This document shows positions 21,268 to 31,747 of a stretch of DNA of 64,000 nt, one piece after another. The number at the start of each line of letters is the position of its first letter. Within the stretch, counting starts at the first letter, position 1. Position numbers and translations under genes: made by a program. Source of the DNA: Plasmopara viticola (lineage: Eukaryota; Oomycota; Peronosporomycetes; Peronosporales; Peronosporaceae); assembly GCA_001695595.3 (NCBI GenBank), contig MBPM02000037.1, positions 620,001 to 684,000 of the forward strand, given 5' to 3'. Below the pieces are notes generated by a model that did not search any database, was not told the origin of the DNA, and saw only the letters and a program-made list of their open reading frames with translations.

Positions 21268-21495
21268 AAAAATCCCTGGCTTCTCAGGGCTTAATAGAAA
21301 CCAAAATTCCCTGGCTTTTCATGCCCAGTAGGGAAAATAAAAGACCCTGGCCTCTTTGTCCCCGCAAAAAGGATGGCCCCCTGGCCCACAAGTGATACAA
21401 AATCACTGGCCTTACAGCTCGCAGGCTCCACAAGAATACGGAAAGCCCCGACTTCTCAGGGCTCACGCGAAACAAAACACCTGGCCTTTGCACCA
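21268..21495. repeat. Degenerate ~35-bp minisatellite in LINE F 3' region
   Basis: About seven imperfect copies around the core AAA-T-CCCTGGCYTTY. The same block recurs at 23,478-23,705 and 25,688-25,915, and a diverged version at 61,762-61,985 in copy G. Confidence 0.65.
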
Positions 21496-21730
21496 AGCCG
21501 TCCACTCACTGCTGCCCGGCAGGCGCCACGTTCTTCGGTCTCTAACATGGCTAGCACGCTTCTTCATCCCCCTCCAGCGCGTCGAGAAGCTTCATCAAGA
21601 TCAAGGCCTCCAGCGTTAAACTCTAGAGCCCCTCAAGTGATGTAGATTCACCCGTTAGGGCGACCGGCAGGCTGCCCGATCAGGTAACATCTACAGAGCG
21701 GGCGACAGATCGTAATCATCTAAATTGAAG

Positions 21731-22623
21731 TCAAAGCTTGTCGACATTAGCGGTGTTTCTTCCATAGCCAGTGGTTTTTCTTTCCTGTGTGCACAGGTCT
21801 TGATATTGCTTGCTTCGCTGGTCAGAGCTCAAATCCATGTGTCCGAAGTTCTTTTGGATCAGAAGTTGGCTGCCGGTAAGCTTGACTTCATACCAAAAAA
21901 CGAACTCGGAATAAGACAGGGAGCTCGCGGATAAATTTTCCCAGCGAAGCTGTGGACGACAGCCACTGAAGCACCTGACGAAGCCGGCCGCGCTGAGCCA
22001 AACAGTTCAAGACCATGTTAGTCAGATGCTCGATATGTGGCATATTACACGAGCAGTGGTTTTACACTTTCTCTGGACTGAGCGGAATGGCTGGCTACTT
22101 GATACTCGTTCTCCCATGCCAGTATCACCAGCTCTGTCATCTACATAGTCTTCAGTGCCCATATTAGGGGATGCCTGCGCCGCAAGTACAAATCTCGCAG
22201 CGGAGGCTTCCTTCCAACCGCAATGTCGAACCAAGAAGGTGCGCGTTTGAAGCAAGGATACCAGTTACGAATAACGACTTCCCAGACTCCGCTTGCAAGT
22301 GAGCACTCAAAGAAGAGGTGGCGCTCTGTCTCAACCGCGGGACAGCCATCGCGAACGCAAAAAATCGCGTTTGGGTCCTCACTGAGGAAGGTAAAACGAG
22401 ACCGAACAGGAAGAAGTCGGAAAGCAAGACGAAACTGAAGGTCCTCGTAGATGGGAAGCAACAGACCACGCAAGTGCTTCCTCAGCTTAACAAACTCCTT
22501 GACATCTTCTGGTCGCGCACAAGAGTCGTGCAGCTGGATCGGGTGATCATGTACTGCTTGAACGAGCTTTGAGACAAGTGACAGCAGTTGTGAGCGTGAT
22601 ACCAAGGGCACAAGACGGAGGCG
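21731..22623 (-). pseudogene. LINE ORF2 C-terminus, copy F1 (broken by inversion)
   Basis: Reads LQFRLAFRLLPVRSRFTFL and the zinc-binding CVRDGCPAVETERHLFFEC (C-x4-C-x7-H-x4-C), then breaks at the inverted segment. The coding strand of the middle part lies on + between 22,003 and 22,192. Confidence 0.8.
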
Positions 22624-22678
22624 GTAGAGCGTCAGTCTCATAATCTGAAGGTCGCCAGTTCGGTCCTGGCAGGGAGCA
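22624..22678 (+). pseudogene. tRNA-Met 3' half (nt 19-73) at LINE F1
   Basis: Starts GTAGAGCGTCAG; anticodon CAT and B box present. Confidence 0.85.
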
Positions 22679-22807
22679 CTACACCAGTGCTTAATGTTGT
22701 GCATCTTCTGCCTCAATCAAGGACGCTTATGGCTCTTAAAAGAGCACCGACTATTACTTTCAGTAGACTTTATTTTAATGTCGTGGCGATGTAGCCATGG
22801 AATTGAC

Positions 22808-22860
22808 GCTCCTTTGGCTCAGTTGGTAGTAGGTCGCCAGTTTGATCCTGGCAGGGAGCA
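22808..22860 (+). pseudogene. tRNA-Met lacking the anticodon arm
   Basis: 53 nt. GGTAG joins directly to TAGGTCGCCAG, removing the anticodon stem-loop while both A and B boxes stay. Confidence 0.85.
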
Positions 22861-22990
22861 CTAGACCAGTGCTTAATGTTGTGCATCTTCTGCCTCATAA
22901 TAGGACGCTCATGGCTCTTGAACAAGCACGAACTATTACTTTCTTTAAACTTTTAATTTAATGTCGTGGCGATGTAGTCATGGAATTGAC

Positions 22991-23008
22991 GCTCCTTTGC
23001 CTCAGTTG
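22991..23008 (+). pseudogene. tRNA-Met 5' half at LINE F2
   Basis: nt 1-18 with a G-to-C change in the A box (TTTGCCTCAG). The 3' half is at 24,835-24,889. Confidence 0.85.
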
Positions 23009-24834
23009 AAGTTTGTCTATATTTAGTATAATATGACAAATGACTACCCAACTTGCCTATGTTCTAAACTTTTCTAGTGTACCCATAATTTATGTAATTT
23101 CCTTAAAGTAGGAAAATACATAAATTTGTTTTTTTCCCTAAATTGTTTTTTAATATCCAATCGCCGGCGTGAAAGGGTTTCGGTTTTACACTTTTGCCCC
23201 CGTTTTGACTTCAACTTTTGCCAAAAATGGCGAGTCAGACCTTTTACGCGTGACATCATATCTTGTCAACTGTGACCATTTAGCAGCTGCAACTTTTGGC
23301 ATGTATGCAACACACACAGCGCCCATTGCATGCTGATTGCTTACGCGTACCGAGACCCCTGGTGCTCAAACAAAGATCCGATCTTTCATCTCTCTGTCGC
23401 GTCGTTTCGCGACGGCGTGGCTTTCGTGGGCCAACCCATAGCCGGGATCGGGTTTTGACTATATTATGTACAAAGTAAAAAATCCCTGGCTTCTCAGGGC
23501 TTAATAGAAACCAAAATTCCCTGGCTTTTCATGCCCAGTAGGGAAAATAAAAGACCCTGGCCTCTTTGTCCCCGCAAAAAGGATGGCCCCCTGGCCCACA
23601 AGTGATACAAAATCACTGGCCTTACAGCTCGCAGGCTCCACAAGAATACGGAAAGCCCCGACTTCTCAGGGCTCACGCGAAACAAAACACCTGGCCTTTG
23701 CACCAAGCCGTCCACTCACTGCTGCCCGGCAGGCGCCACGTTCTTCGGTCTCTAACATGGCTAGCACGCTTCTTCATCCCCCTCCAGCGCGTCGAGAAGC
23801 TTCATCAAGATCAAGGCCTCCAGCGTTAAACTCTAGAGCCCCTCAAGTGATGTAGATTCACCCGTTAGGGCGACCGGCAGGCTGCCCGATCAGGTAACAT
23901 CTACAGAGCGGGCGACAGATCGTAATCATCTAAATTGAAGTCAAAGCTTGTCGACATTAGCGGTGTTTCTTCCATAGCCAGTGGTTTTTCTTTCCTGTGT
24001 GCACAGGTCTTGATATTGCTTGCTTCGCTGGTCAGAGCTCAAATCCATGTGTCCGAAGTTCTTTTGGATCAGAAGTTGGCTGCCGGTAAGCTTGACTTCA
24101 TACCAAAAAACGAACTCGGAATAAGACAGGGAGCTCGCGGATAAATTTTCCCAGCGAAGCTGTGGACGACAGCCACTGAAGCACCTGACGAAGCCGGCCG
24201 CGCTGAGCCAAATTGTACTTGCGGCGCAGGCATCCCCTAACATGGGCACTGAAGATTGTGTAGATGACAGAGCTGGTGATACTGGCATGGGAGAACGAGT
24301 ATCAAGTAGCCGGCCATTCCGCTCAGTCCAGAGAAAGTGTAAAACCACTGCTCGTGTAATATGCCACATATCGAGCATCTGACTAACATGGTCTTGAACT
24401 GCATCTCGCAGCGGAGGCTTCCTTCCAACCGCAATGTCGAACCAAGAAGGTGCGCGTTTGAAGCAAGGATACCAGTTACGAATAACGACTTCCCAGACTC
24501 CGCTTGCAAGTGAGCACTCAAAGAAGAGGTGACGCTCTGTCTCAACCGCGGGACAGCCATCGCGAACGCAAAAAATCGCGTTTGGGTCCTCACTGAGGAA
24601 GGTAAAACAAGACCGAACAGGAAGAAGTCGGAAAGCAAGACGAAACTGAAGGTCCTCGTAGATGGGAAGCAACAGACCACGCAAGTGCTTCCTCAGCTTA
24701 ACAAACTCCTTGACATCTTCTGGTCGCGCACAAGAGTCGTGCAGCTAGATCGGGTGATCATGTACTGCTTGAACGGGCTTTGAGACAAGTGACAGCAGTT
24801 GTGAGCGTGATACCAAGGGCACAAGACGGAGGCG
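23009..24834 (-). mobile_element. LINE copy F2, 5'-truncated
   Basis: Segmental copy of F1 without the inversion. 3' region 23,009-23,940, with a stem-loop at 23,092-23,121 and the minisatellite; ORF2 C-terminus 23,941-24,834. Confidence 0.9.
23941..24834 (-). pseudogene. LINE ORF2 C-terminal fragment, copy F2
   Basis: Open frame ending at 23,941: KEFVKLRKHLRGLLLPIYED, LAFRLLPVRSCFTFL, zinc-binding CVRDGCPAVETERHLFFEC, WEVVIRNWYPCFKRAPSWFD, VLHFLWTERNGRLLDTRSP and a tail of about 100 residues ending NTANVDKL. The region downstream of the RT thumb carries the CCHC knuckle thought to help bind RNA or target DNA. Polymerase and endonuclease are missing through 5' truncation. Confidence 0.85.
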
Positions 24835-24889
24835 GTAGAGCGTCAGTCTCATAATCTGAAGGTCGCCAGTTCGGTCCTGGCAGGGAGCA
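24835..24889 (+). pseudogene. tRNA-Met 3' half at LINE F2
   Basis: nt 19-73, anticodon CAT. Confidence 0.85.
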
Positions 24890-25018
24890 CTACACCAGTG
24901 CTTAATGTTGTGCATCTTCTGCCTCAATCAAGGACGCTTATGGCTCTTAAAAGAGCACCGACTATTACTTTCAGTAGACTTTATTTTAATGTCGTGGCGA
25001 TGTAGCCATGGAATTGAC

Positions 25019-25071
25019 GCTTCTTTGGCTCAGTTGGTAGTAGGTCGCCAGTTTGATCCTGGCAGGGAGCA
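25019..25071 (+). pseudogene. tRNA-Met lacking the anticodon arm
   Basis: Same 53-nt deletion form as at 22,808, with one acceptor change (GCTTCTT). Confidence 0.85.
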
Positions 25072-25201
25072 CTAGACCAGTGCTTAATGTTGTGCATCTT
25101 CTGCCTCATAATAGGACGCTCATGGCTCTTGAACAAGCACGAACTATTACTTTCTTTAAACTTTTAATTTAATGTCGTGGCGATGTAGTCATGGAATTGA
25201 C

Positions 25202-25219
25202 GCTCCTTTGCCTCAGTTG
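25202..25219 (+). pseudogene. tRNA-Met 5' half at LINE F3
   Basis: nt 1-18 with the same A-box change as F2. The 3' half is at 27,045-27,099. Confidence 0.85.
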
Positions 25220-27044
25220 AAGTTTGTCTATATTTAGTATAATATGACAAATGACTACCCAACTTGCCTATGTTCTAAACTTTTCTAGTGTACCCATAAT
25301 TTATGTAATTTCCTTAAAGTAAGAAAATACATAAATTTGTTTTTTTCCCTAAATTGTTTTTTAATATCCAATCGCCGGCGTGAAAGGGTTTCGGTTTTAC
25401 ACTTTTGCCCCCGTTTTGACTTCAACTTTTGCCAAAAATGGCGAGTCAGACCTTTTACGCGTGACATCATATCTTGTCAACTGTGACCATTTAGCAGCTG
25501 CAACTTTTGGCATGTATGCAACACACACAGCGCCCATTGCATGCTGATTGCTTACGCGTACCGAGACCCCTGGTGCTCAAACAAAGATCCGGTCTTTCAG
25601 CTCTCTGTCGCGTCGTTTCGCGACGGCGTGGCTTTCGTGGGCCAACCCATAGCCGGGATCGGGTTTTGACTATAAAATGTACAAAGTCAAAATTCCTGGC
25701 TTCTCAGGGCTTAATAGAAACCAAAATTCCCTGGCTTTTCATGCCCAGTAGGGAAAATAAAAGACCCTGGCCTCTTTGTCCCCGCAAAAAGGATGGCCCC
25801 CTGGCCCACAAGTGATACAAAATCACTGGCCTTACAGCTCGCAGGCTCCACAAGAATACGGAAAGCCCCGACTTCTCAGGGCTCACGCGAAACAAAACAC
25901 CTGGCCTTTGCACCAAGCCGTCCACTCACTGCTGCCCGGCAGGCGCCACGTTCTTCGGTCTCTAACATGGCTAGCACGCTTCTTCATCCCCCTCCAGCGC
26001 GTCGAGAAGCTTCATCAAGATCAAGGCCTCCAGCGTTAAACTCTAGAGCCCCTCAAGTGATGTAGATTCACCCGTTAGGGCGACCGGCATGCTGCCCGAT
26101 CAGGTAGCATCTACAGAGCGGGCGACAGATCGTAATCATCTAAATTGAAGTCAAAGCTTGTCGACATTAGCGGTGTTTCTTCCATAGCCAGTGGTTTTTC
26201 TTTCCTGTGTGCACAGGTCTTGATATTGCTTGCTTCGCTGGTCAGAGCTCAAATTCATGTGTCCGAAGTTCTTTTGGATCAGAAGTTGGCTGCCGGTAAG
26301 CTTGACTTCATACCAAAAAACGAACTCGGAATAAGACAGGGAGCTCGCGGATAAATTTTCCCAGCGAAGCTGTGGACGACAGCCACTGAAGCACCTGACG
26401 AAGCCGGCCGCGCTGAGCCAAATTGTACTTGCGGCGCAGGCATCCCCTAATATGGGCACTGAAGACTGTGTAGATGACAGAGCTGGTGATACTGGCATGG
26501 GAGAACGAGTATCAAGTAGCCGGCCATTCCGCTCAGTCCAGAGAAAGTGTAAAACCACTGCTCGTGTAATATGCCACATATCGAGCATCTGACTAACATG
26601 GTCTTGAACTGCATCTCGCAGCGGAGGCTTCCTTCCAACCGCAATGTCGAACCAAGAAGGTGCGCGTTTGAAGCAAGGATACCAGTTACGAATAACGACT
26701 TCCCAGACTCCGCTTGCAAGTGAGCACTCAAAGAAGAGGTGGCGCTCTGTCTCAACCGCGGGACAGCCATCGCGAACGCAAAAAATCGCGTTTGGGTCCT
26801 CACTGAGGAAGGTAAAACGAGACCGAACAGGAAGAAGTCGGAAAGCAAGACGAAACTGAAGGTCCTTGTAGATGGGAAGCAACAGACCACGCAAGTGCTT
26901 CCTCAGCTTAACAAACTCCTTGACATCTTCTGGTCGCGCACAAGAGTCGTGCAGCTGGATCGGGTGATCATGTACTGCTTGAACGGGCTTTGAGACAAGT
27001 GACAGCAGTTGTGAGTGTGATACCAAGGGCACAAGACGGAGGCG
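25220..27044 (-). mobile_element. LINE copy F3, 5'-truncated
   Basis: Third segmental copy, not inverted. Its ORF2 frame runs on into the antisense of the tRNA 3' half, giving an artificial 328-codon frame (27,137 to 26,151). Confidence 0.9.
26151..27044 (-). pseudogene. LINE ORF2 C-terminal fragment, copy F3
   Basis: Same protein end as F2 with a few substitutions (SRFTFL as in F1). Zinc motif C-x4-C-x7-H-x4-C intact, stop at 26,151. Confidence 0.85.
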
Positions 27045-27099
27045 GTAGAGGGTCAGTCTCATAATCTGAAGGTCGCCAGTTCGATCCTGGCAGGGAGCA
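27045..27099 (+). pseudogene. tRNA-Met 3' half at LINE F3
   Basis: nt 19-73, anticodon CAT; start of the uninterrupted main array. Confidence 0.85.
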
Positions 27100-27834
27100 C
27101 TACACCAGTGCTTAATGTTGTGCATCTTCTGCCTCAATCGAGGACGCTTATGGCTCTTAAAAGAGCACCGACTATTACTTTCTTTAGACTTTATTTTAAT
27201 GTCGTGGCGATGTAGCCATGGAATTGACGCTCCTTTGGCTCAGTTGGTAGAGCGTCAGTCTCATAATCTGAAGGTCGCCAGTTCGGTCCTGGCAGGGAGC
27301 ACTAGACCAGTGCTTAATGTTGTGCATCTTCTGCCTCATTCGAGGACGCTTATGGCTCTTGATTAAGCACCGACTTTTACTTTCTTTAAACTTTTCTTTC
27401 AATTTCGTGGCGAAGTAGTCATGAAATGACGCTCCTTTGGCTCAGTTGGAAGAGCGTCAGTCTCATAATCTGAAGGTCGCCAGTTCGGTCCTGGCAGGGA
27501 GCACTACACCAGTGCTTTATGTTGTGCATCTTCTGCCTCATTAGAGGACGCTTATGGCTCTTGATTAAGCACCGACTATTACTTTCATCAGACTTCATTT
27601 ATATGTCGTGGCGATGTAGTCATGGAATTGACGCTCCTTTGGCTCAGTTGGTAGAGCGTAGGTCTCATAATCTGAAGGTCGTCAGTTCGATCCTGGCAGG
27701 GAGCACTACACCAGTGCTTGATGTTGTGAATCCTCTGCCTCAATAGAGGACGCTTATCGCTCTTGAGCAAGCACCGACTATTACTTTCTTTAAACTTTAT
27801 TTTAATGTCGTGGCGAAGTAGTCATGGAATTGAC

Positions 27835-27907
27835 GCTCCTTTGGCTCAGTTGGTATAGCGTCAGTCTTATAATCTGAAGGTCGCCAGTTCGATCCCGGCA
27901 GGGAGCA
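27835..27907 (+). tRNA. tRNA-Met derivative, anticodon TAT
   Basis: Anticodon TAT at 27,868-27,870 (C34 to T). One D-stem mismatch (GTATAGC). Confidence 0.75.
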
Positions 27908-28440
27908 CTACACCAGTGCTTAACGTTGTGCATCTTCTGCCTCATTAGAGGACGCTTATGACTCTTGATTAAGCACCGACTATTACTTTCATTAGACTTC
28001 ATTTATATGTCGTGGCGATGTAGTCATGGAATTGACGCTCCTTTGGCTCAGTTGGTAGAGCGTCAGTCTCATAATCTGAAGGTCGCCAGTTCGGTCCTGG
28101 CAGGGAGCACTAGACCAGTGCTTAATGTTGTGCATCTTCTGCCTCAATCGAGGACGCTTATGGCTCTTAAAAGAGAACCGACTGTTACTTTCAGTAGACT
28201 TTATTTTAATGTCGTGGCAATGTAGCCATGGAATTGACGCTCCTTTGGCTCAGTTGGTAGAGCGTCAGTCTCATAATCTGAAGGTCGCCAGTTCGGTCCT
28301 GGCAGGGAGCACTACACCAGTCTTTAATGTTGTGCATCTTCTGCCTCATTAGAGGACGCTTATGGCTCTTGATTAAGCACCGACTATTACTTTCATTAGA
28401 CTTCATTTTAATGTCGTGGCGATGTAGCCATGGAATTGAC

Positions 28441-28513
28441 GCTCCTTTGGCTCAGTTGGTAGAGCGGAGGTCTTATAATCGGAAGGTCGCCAGTTCGATC
28501 CAGGCAGGGAGCA
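28441..28513 (+). pseudogene. tRNA-Met derivative, anticodon TAT, broken stem
   Basis: TAT at 28,474-28,476. Anticodon stem GAGGT/TCGGA does not pair. Confidence 0.7.
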
Positions 28514-28643
28514 CTAGACCAGTGCTTGATGTTGGGCATCTTCCGCCTCATTAGAGGACGCTTATGGCTCTTGAGCAAGCACCGACTATTACTTTCTTTA
28601 AACTTTTATTTTAATGTCGTGGCGAAGTAGTCATGGAATTGAC

Positions 28644-28716
28644 GCTCCTTTGGCTCAGGTTGTAGAGCGTCAGTCTTATAATCTGAAGGTCGCCAGTTTG
28701 ATCCTGGCAGGGAGCA
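28644..28716 (+). tRNA. tRNA-Met derivative, anticodon TAT
   Basis: TAT at 28,677-28,679. D loop AGGTTGTA, T loop starts TTTG. Stems pair. Confidence 0.7.
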
Positions 28717-29048
28717 CTAGACCAGTGCTTAATGTTGTGCATCTTCTGCCTTAATCGAGGACGCTTATGGCTCTTGATTAAGCACCGACTATTACTTTCA
28801 TTAGACTTCATTTTAATGTCGTGGCGATGTAGCCATGGAATTGACGCTCCTTTGGCTCAGTTGGTAGAGCGTCAGTCTCATAATCTGAAGGTCGCCAGTT
28901 CGATCCTGGCAGGGAGCACTAGACCAGTGCTTAATGTTGTGCATCTTCTGCCTCATCAGAGGACGCTTATGGCTCGTGATCAAGCACCGTATTTTATTTT
29001 CCCTAAACTTTTCTTTGAATGTCGTGGCGATGTAGTCATGAAATTGAC

Positions 29049-29121
29049 CCTCCTTTTGCTCAGTTGGTAGAGTAACAGTCTCATAATCTGAAGGTCGCCA
29101 GTTCGATCCTGGCAGGGAGCA
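29049..29121 (+). pseudogene. tRNA-Met(CAT) with internal T4
   Basis: CCTCCTTTTGCTC: first acceptor pair lost and an internal Pol III stop. Same variant as at 20,178 and 29,857. Confidence 0.75.
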
Positions 29122-29654
29122 CTACACCAGTGCTTAATGTTGTGCATCTTCCGCCTCATTAGAGGACGCTTATGGCTTTTTTTTAAGCACCGACTATTAC
29201 TTTCATTAGACTTCATTTTAATGTCGTGGCGATGTAGCCATGGAATTGACGCTCCTTTGGCTCAGTTGGTAGAGCGTCAGTCTCATAATCTGAAGGTCGC
29301 CAGTTCGATCCTGGCAGGGAGCACTAGACTAGTGCTTAATATTGTGCATCTTCTGCCTCATTCGAGGACGCGTATGGTTCTTGATTAAGCACCGACTTTT
29401 ACTTTCTTTAAACTTTTCTTTCAATATCGTGGCGAAGTAGTCATGAAATGACGCTCCTTTGGCTCAGTTGGTAGAGCGTCAGTCTCATAATCTGAAGGTC
29501 GCCAGTTCGATCCTGGCAGGGAGCACTACACCAGTGCTTAATGTTGTGCATCTTCTGCCTCATTAGAGGACGCTTATGGCTCTTGATTAAGCACCGACTA
29601 TTACTTTCATTAGACTTCATTTTAATGTCGTGGCGAAGTAGTCATGGAAATGAC

Positions 29655-29727
29655 GCTCCTTTGGCTCAGCTGGTAGAGCGTCAGTCTCACAATCTGAAGG
29701 TCGCCAGTTCGATCCTGGCAGGGAGCA
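29655..29727 (+). tRNA. tRNA-Met derivative, anticodon CAC (Val)
   Basis: Loop CTCACAA, anticodon CAC at 29,688-29,690. The only other change is T17 to C in the D loop; all stems pair and both promoter boxes are present. Confidence 0.8.
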
Positions 29728-29856
29728 CTAGACCAGTGCTTAATGTTGTGCATATTCTGCCTCATCAGAGGACGCTTATGGCTCTTGATTAAGCACCGAC
29801 TATTACTTTCTTAAACTTTTCTTTCAATGTCGTGGCGATGTAGTCATGGAATTGAC

Positions 29857-29929
29857 CCTCCTTTTGCTCAGTTTGTAGAGTAACAGTCTCATAATCTGAA
29901 GGTCGCCAGTTCGATCCTGGCAGGGAGCA
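29857..29929 (+). pseudogene. tRNA-Met(CAT) with internal T4
   Basis: CCTCCTTTTGCTC start and D loop TTTG; defective as at 29,049. Confidence 0.75.
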
Positions 29930-30259
29930 CTACACCAGTGCTTAATGTTGTGCATCTTCTGCCTCATTAGAGGACGCTTATGGCTTTGTTTAAGCACCGA
30001 CTATTACTTTCATTAGACTTCATTTTAATGTCGTGGCGATGTAGCCATGGAATTGACGCTCCTTTGGCTCAGTTGGTAGAGCGGAGGTCTCATAATCTGA
30101 AGGTCGCCAGTTCGATCCAGGCAGGGAGCACTACACCAGTGCTTAACGTTGTGCATCTTCTGCCTCATTAGAGGACGCTTATGACTCTTGATTAAGCACC
30201 GACTATTACTTTCATTAGACTTCATTTATATGTTGTGGCGATGTAGTCATGGAAATGAC

Positions 30260-30332
30260 GCTCCTTTGGCTCAGTTGGTAGAGCGTCAGTCTTATAATCT
30301 GAAGGTCGCCAGTTCGATCCTGGCAGGGAGCA
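30260..30332 (+). tRNA. tRNA-Met derivative, anticodon TAT (Ile)
   Basis: Identical to consensus except C34 to T, giving TAT at 30,293-30,295. This is the best candidate for a working tRNA with UAU anticodon. Confidence 0.8.
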
Positions 30333-30865
30333 CTAGACCAGTGCTTAATGTTGTGCATCTTCTGCCTCAATCGAGGACGCTTATGGCTCTTAAAAGATCA
30401 CCGACTATTACTTTCAGTAGACTTTATTTTAATGTCGTGGCGATGTAGCCATGGAATTGACGCTCCTTTGGCTCAGTTGTAGAGCGGAGGTCTCATAATC
30501 TGAAGGTCGCCAGTTCGATCCAGGCAGGGAGCACTAGACCAGTGCTTGATGTTGTGCATCTTCCGCCTCATTAGAGGACGCTTATGGCTCTTGATTAAGC
30601 ACCGACTATTACTTTCTTTAAACTTTTTTTTTCATGTCGTGGCGAAGTAGTCATGGAATTGACGCTGCTTTGGCTCAGTTGGTAGAGCGTCAGTCTCATA
30701 ATCTGAAGGTCGCCAGTTCGATCCTGGCAGGGAGCACTAGACCAGTGCTTAACGTTGTGCATCTTCTGCCTCATTAGAGGACGCTTATGACTCTTGATTA
30801 AGCACCGACTATTACTTTCATTAGACTTCATTTATATGTCGTGGCGATGTAGTCATGGAATTGTA

Positions 30866-30938
30866 GCTCCTTTGGCTCAGTAAATAGAGCGTCAGTCTTA
30901 TAATCTGAAGGTCGCCAGTTCGATCCCGGCAGGGAGCA
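30866..30938 (+). pseudogene. tRNA-Met derivative, anticodon TAT, D-loop GG lost
   Basis: TAT at 30,899-30,901. D loop AGTAAATA lacks G18-G19 and the A box is damaged. Confidence 0.7.
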
Positions 30939-31675
30939 CTAGACCAGTGCTTAACGTTGTGCATCTTCTGCCTCATTAGAGGACGCTTATGACTCTTGAT
31001 TAAGCACCGACTATTACTTTCATTAGACTTCATTTATATGTCGTGGCGATGTAGTCATGGAATTGACGCTCCTTTGGTTCAGTTGGTAGAGTAACAGTCT
31101 CATAATCTGAAGGTCGCCAGTTCGGTCCTGGCAGGGAGCACTAGACCAGTGCTTAATGTTGTGCATCTTCTGCCTCATTCGAGGACGCTTATGGCTTTTG
31201 ATTAAGCACCGACTTTTACTTTTATTAACTTTTCTTTCAATGTCGTGGCGATGTAGTCATGGAATTGACGCTTCTTTGGCTCAGTTGGTAGAGCGTCAGT
31301 CTCATAATCTGAAGGTCGCCAGTTCGATCCTGGCAGGGAGCACTGCACCAGTGCTTAATGTTGTGCATATTCTGCCTCATCAGAGGACGCTTATGGCTCT
31401 TAAACAAGCACCGACAATTACTTTCTTTAAACTTTTCTTTCAATGTCGTGGCGAAGTAGTCATGGAATTGACGCTCCTTTGGCTCAGTTGGTAGAGCGTC
31501 AGTCTCATAATCTGAAGGTCGCCAGTTCGATCCTGGCAGGGAGCACTAGACCAGTGCTTAATGTTGTGCATATTCTGCATCATTAGAGGACGCTTATGGC
31601 TCTTGATTAAGCACCGACTATTACTCTCTTTAAACTTTTCTTCCAATGTCGTGGCGAAGTAGTCATGGAATATAC

Positions 31676-31747
31676 GCTTTTTGGCTCAGTTGGTAGAGCG
31701 TCAGTCTCATAATCTGAAGGTCGCCAGTTCGATCCTGGCAGGGAGCA
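31676..31747 (+). pseudogene. tRNA-Met(CAT) with internal T5
   Basis: 72 nt, start GCTTTTTGGCTC: one base lost in the acceptor stem and a T5 run. Confidence 0.75.

Larger units (their letters stand above)
20799..22623 (-). mobile_element. LINE copy F1, 5'-truncated, with internal inversion
   Basis: 1,825 bp on the - strand: 3' region (20,799-21,730) and only the zinc-binding C-terminal end of ORF2. Both junctions are inside one tRNA gene (left after nt 18, right at GGTAGAGC), so the insertion has at most 1-2 bp of duplication. The segment of about 190 bp at 22,003-22,192 is inverted relative to copies F2 and F3. The 3' region contains a stem-loop (20,882-20,912) and a degenerate minisatellite. 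Confidence 0.9.
20700..27180 (+). repeat. 2.21-kb segmental tandem triplication (tRNA units plus LINE F)
   Basis: Equivalent landmarks recur at a spacing of 2,210-2,211 bp (for example the split tRNA halves at 20,781, 22,991 and 25,202). Each period holds a tRNA split by LINE F, its 3' half, and a tRNA lacking the anticodon arm. The third copy grades into the normal array. Confidence 0.9.

Noticed and set aside
21284..25925. 73-codon - strand ORF present three times (21,284, 23,494, 25,704) as a conserved gene
   Set aside because: Its conservation is explained by the 2.21-kb segmental triplication; it lies in the minisatellite part of the LINE 3' region and has no recognisable domain.
26151..27137. 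328-codon fusion protein
   Set aside because: The N-terminal part is antisense tRNA read into the truncated LINE ORF2; no evidence for expression.
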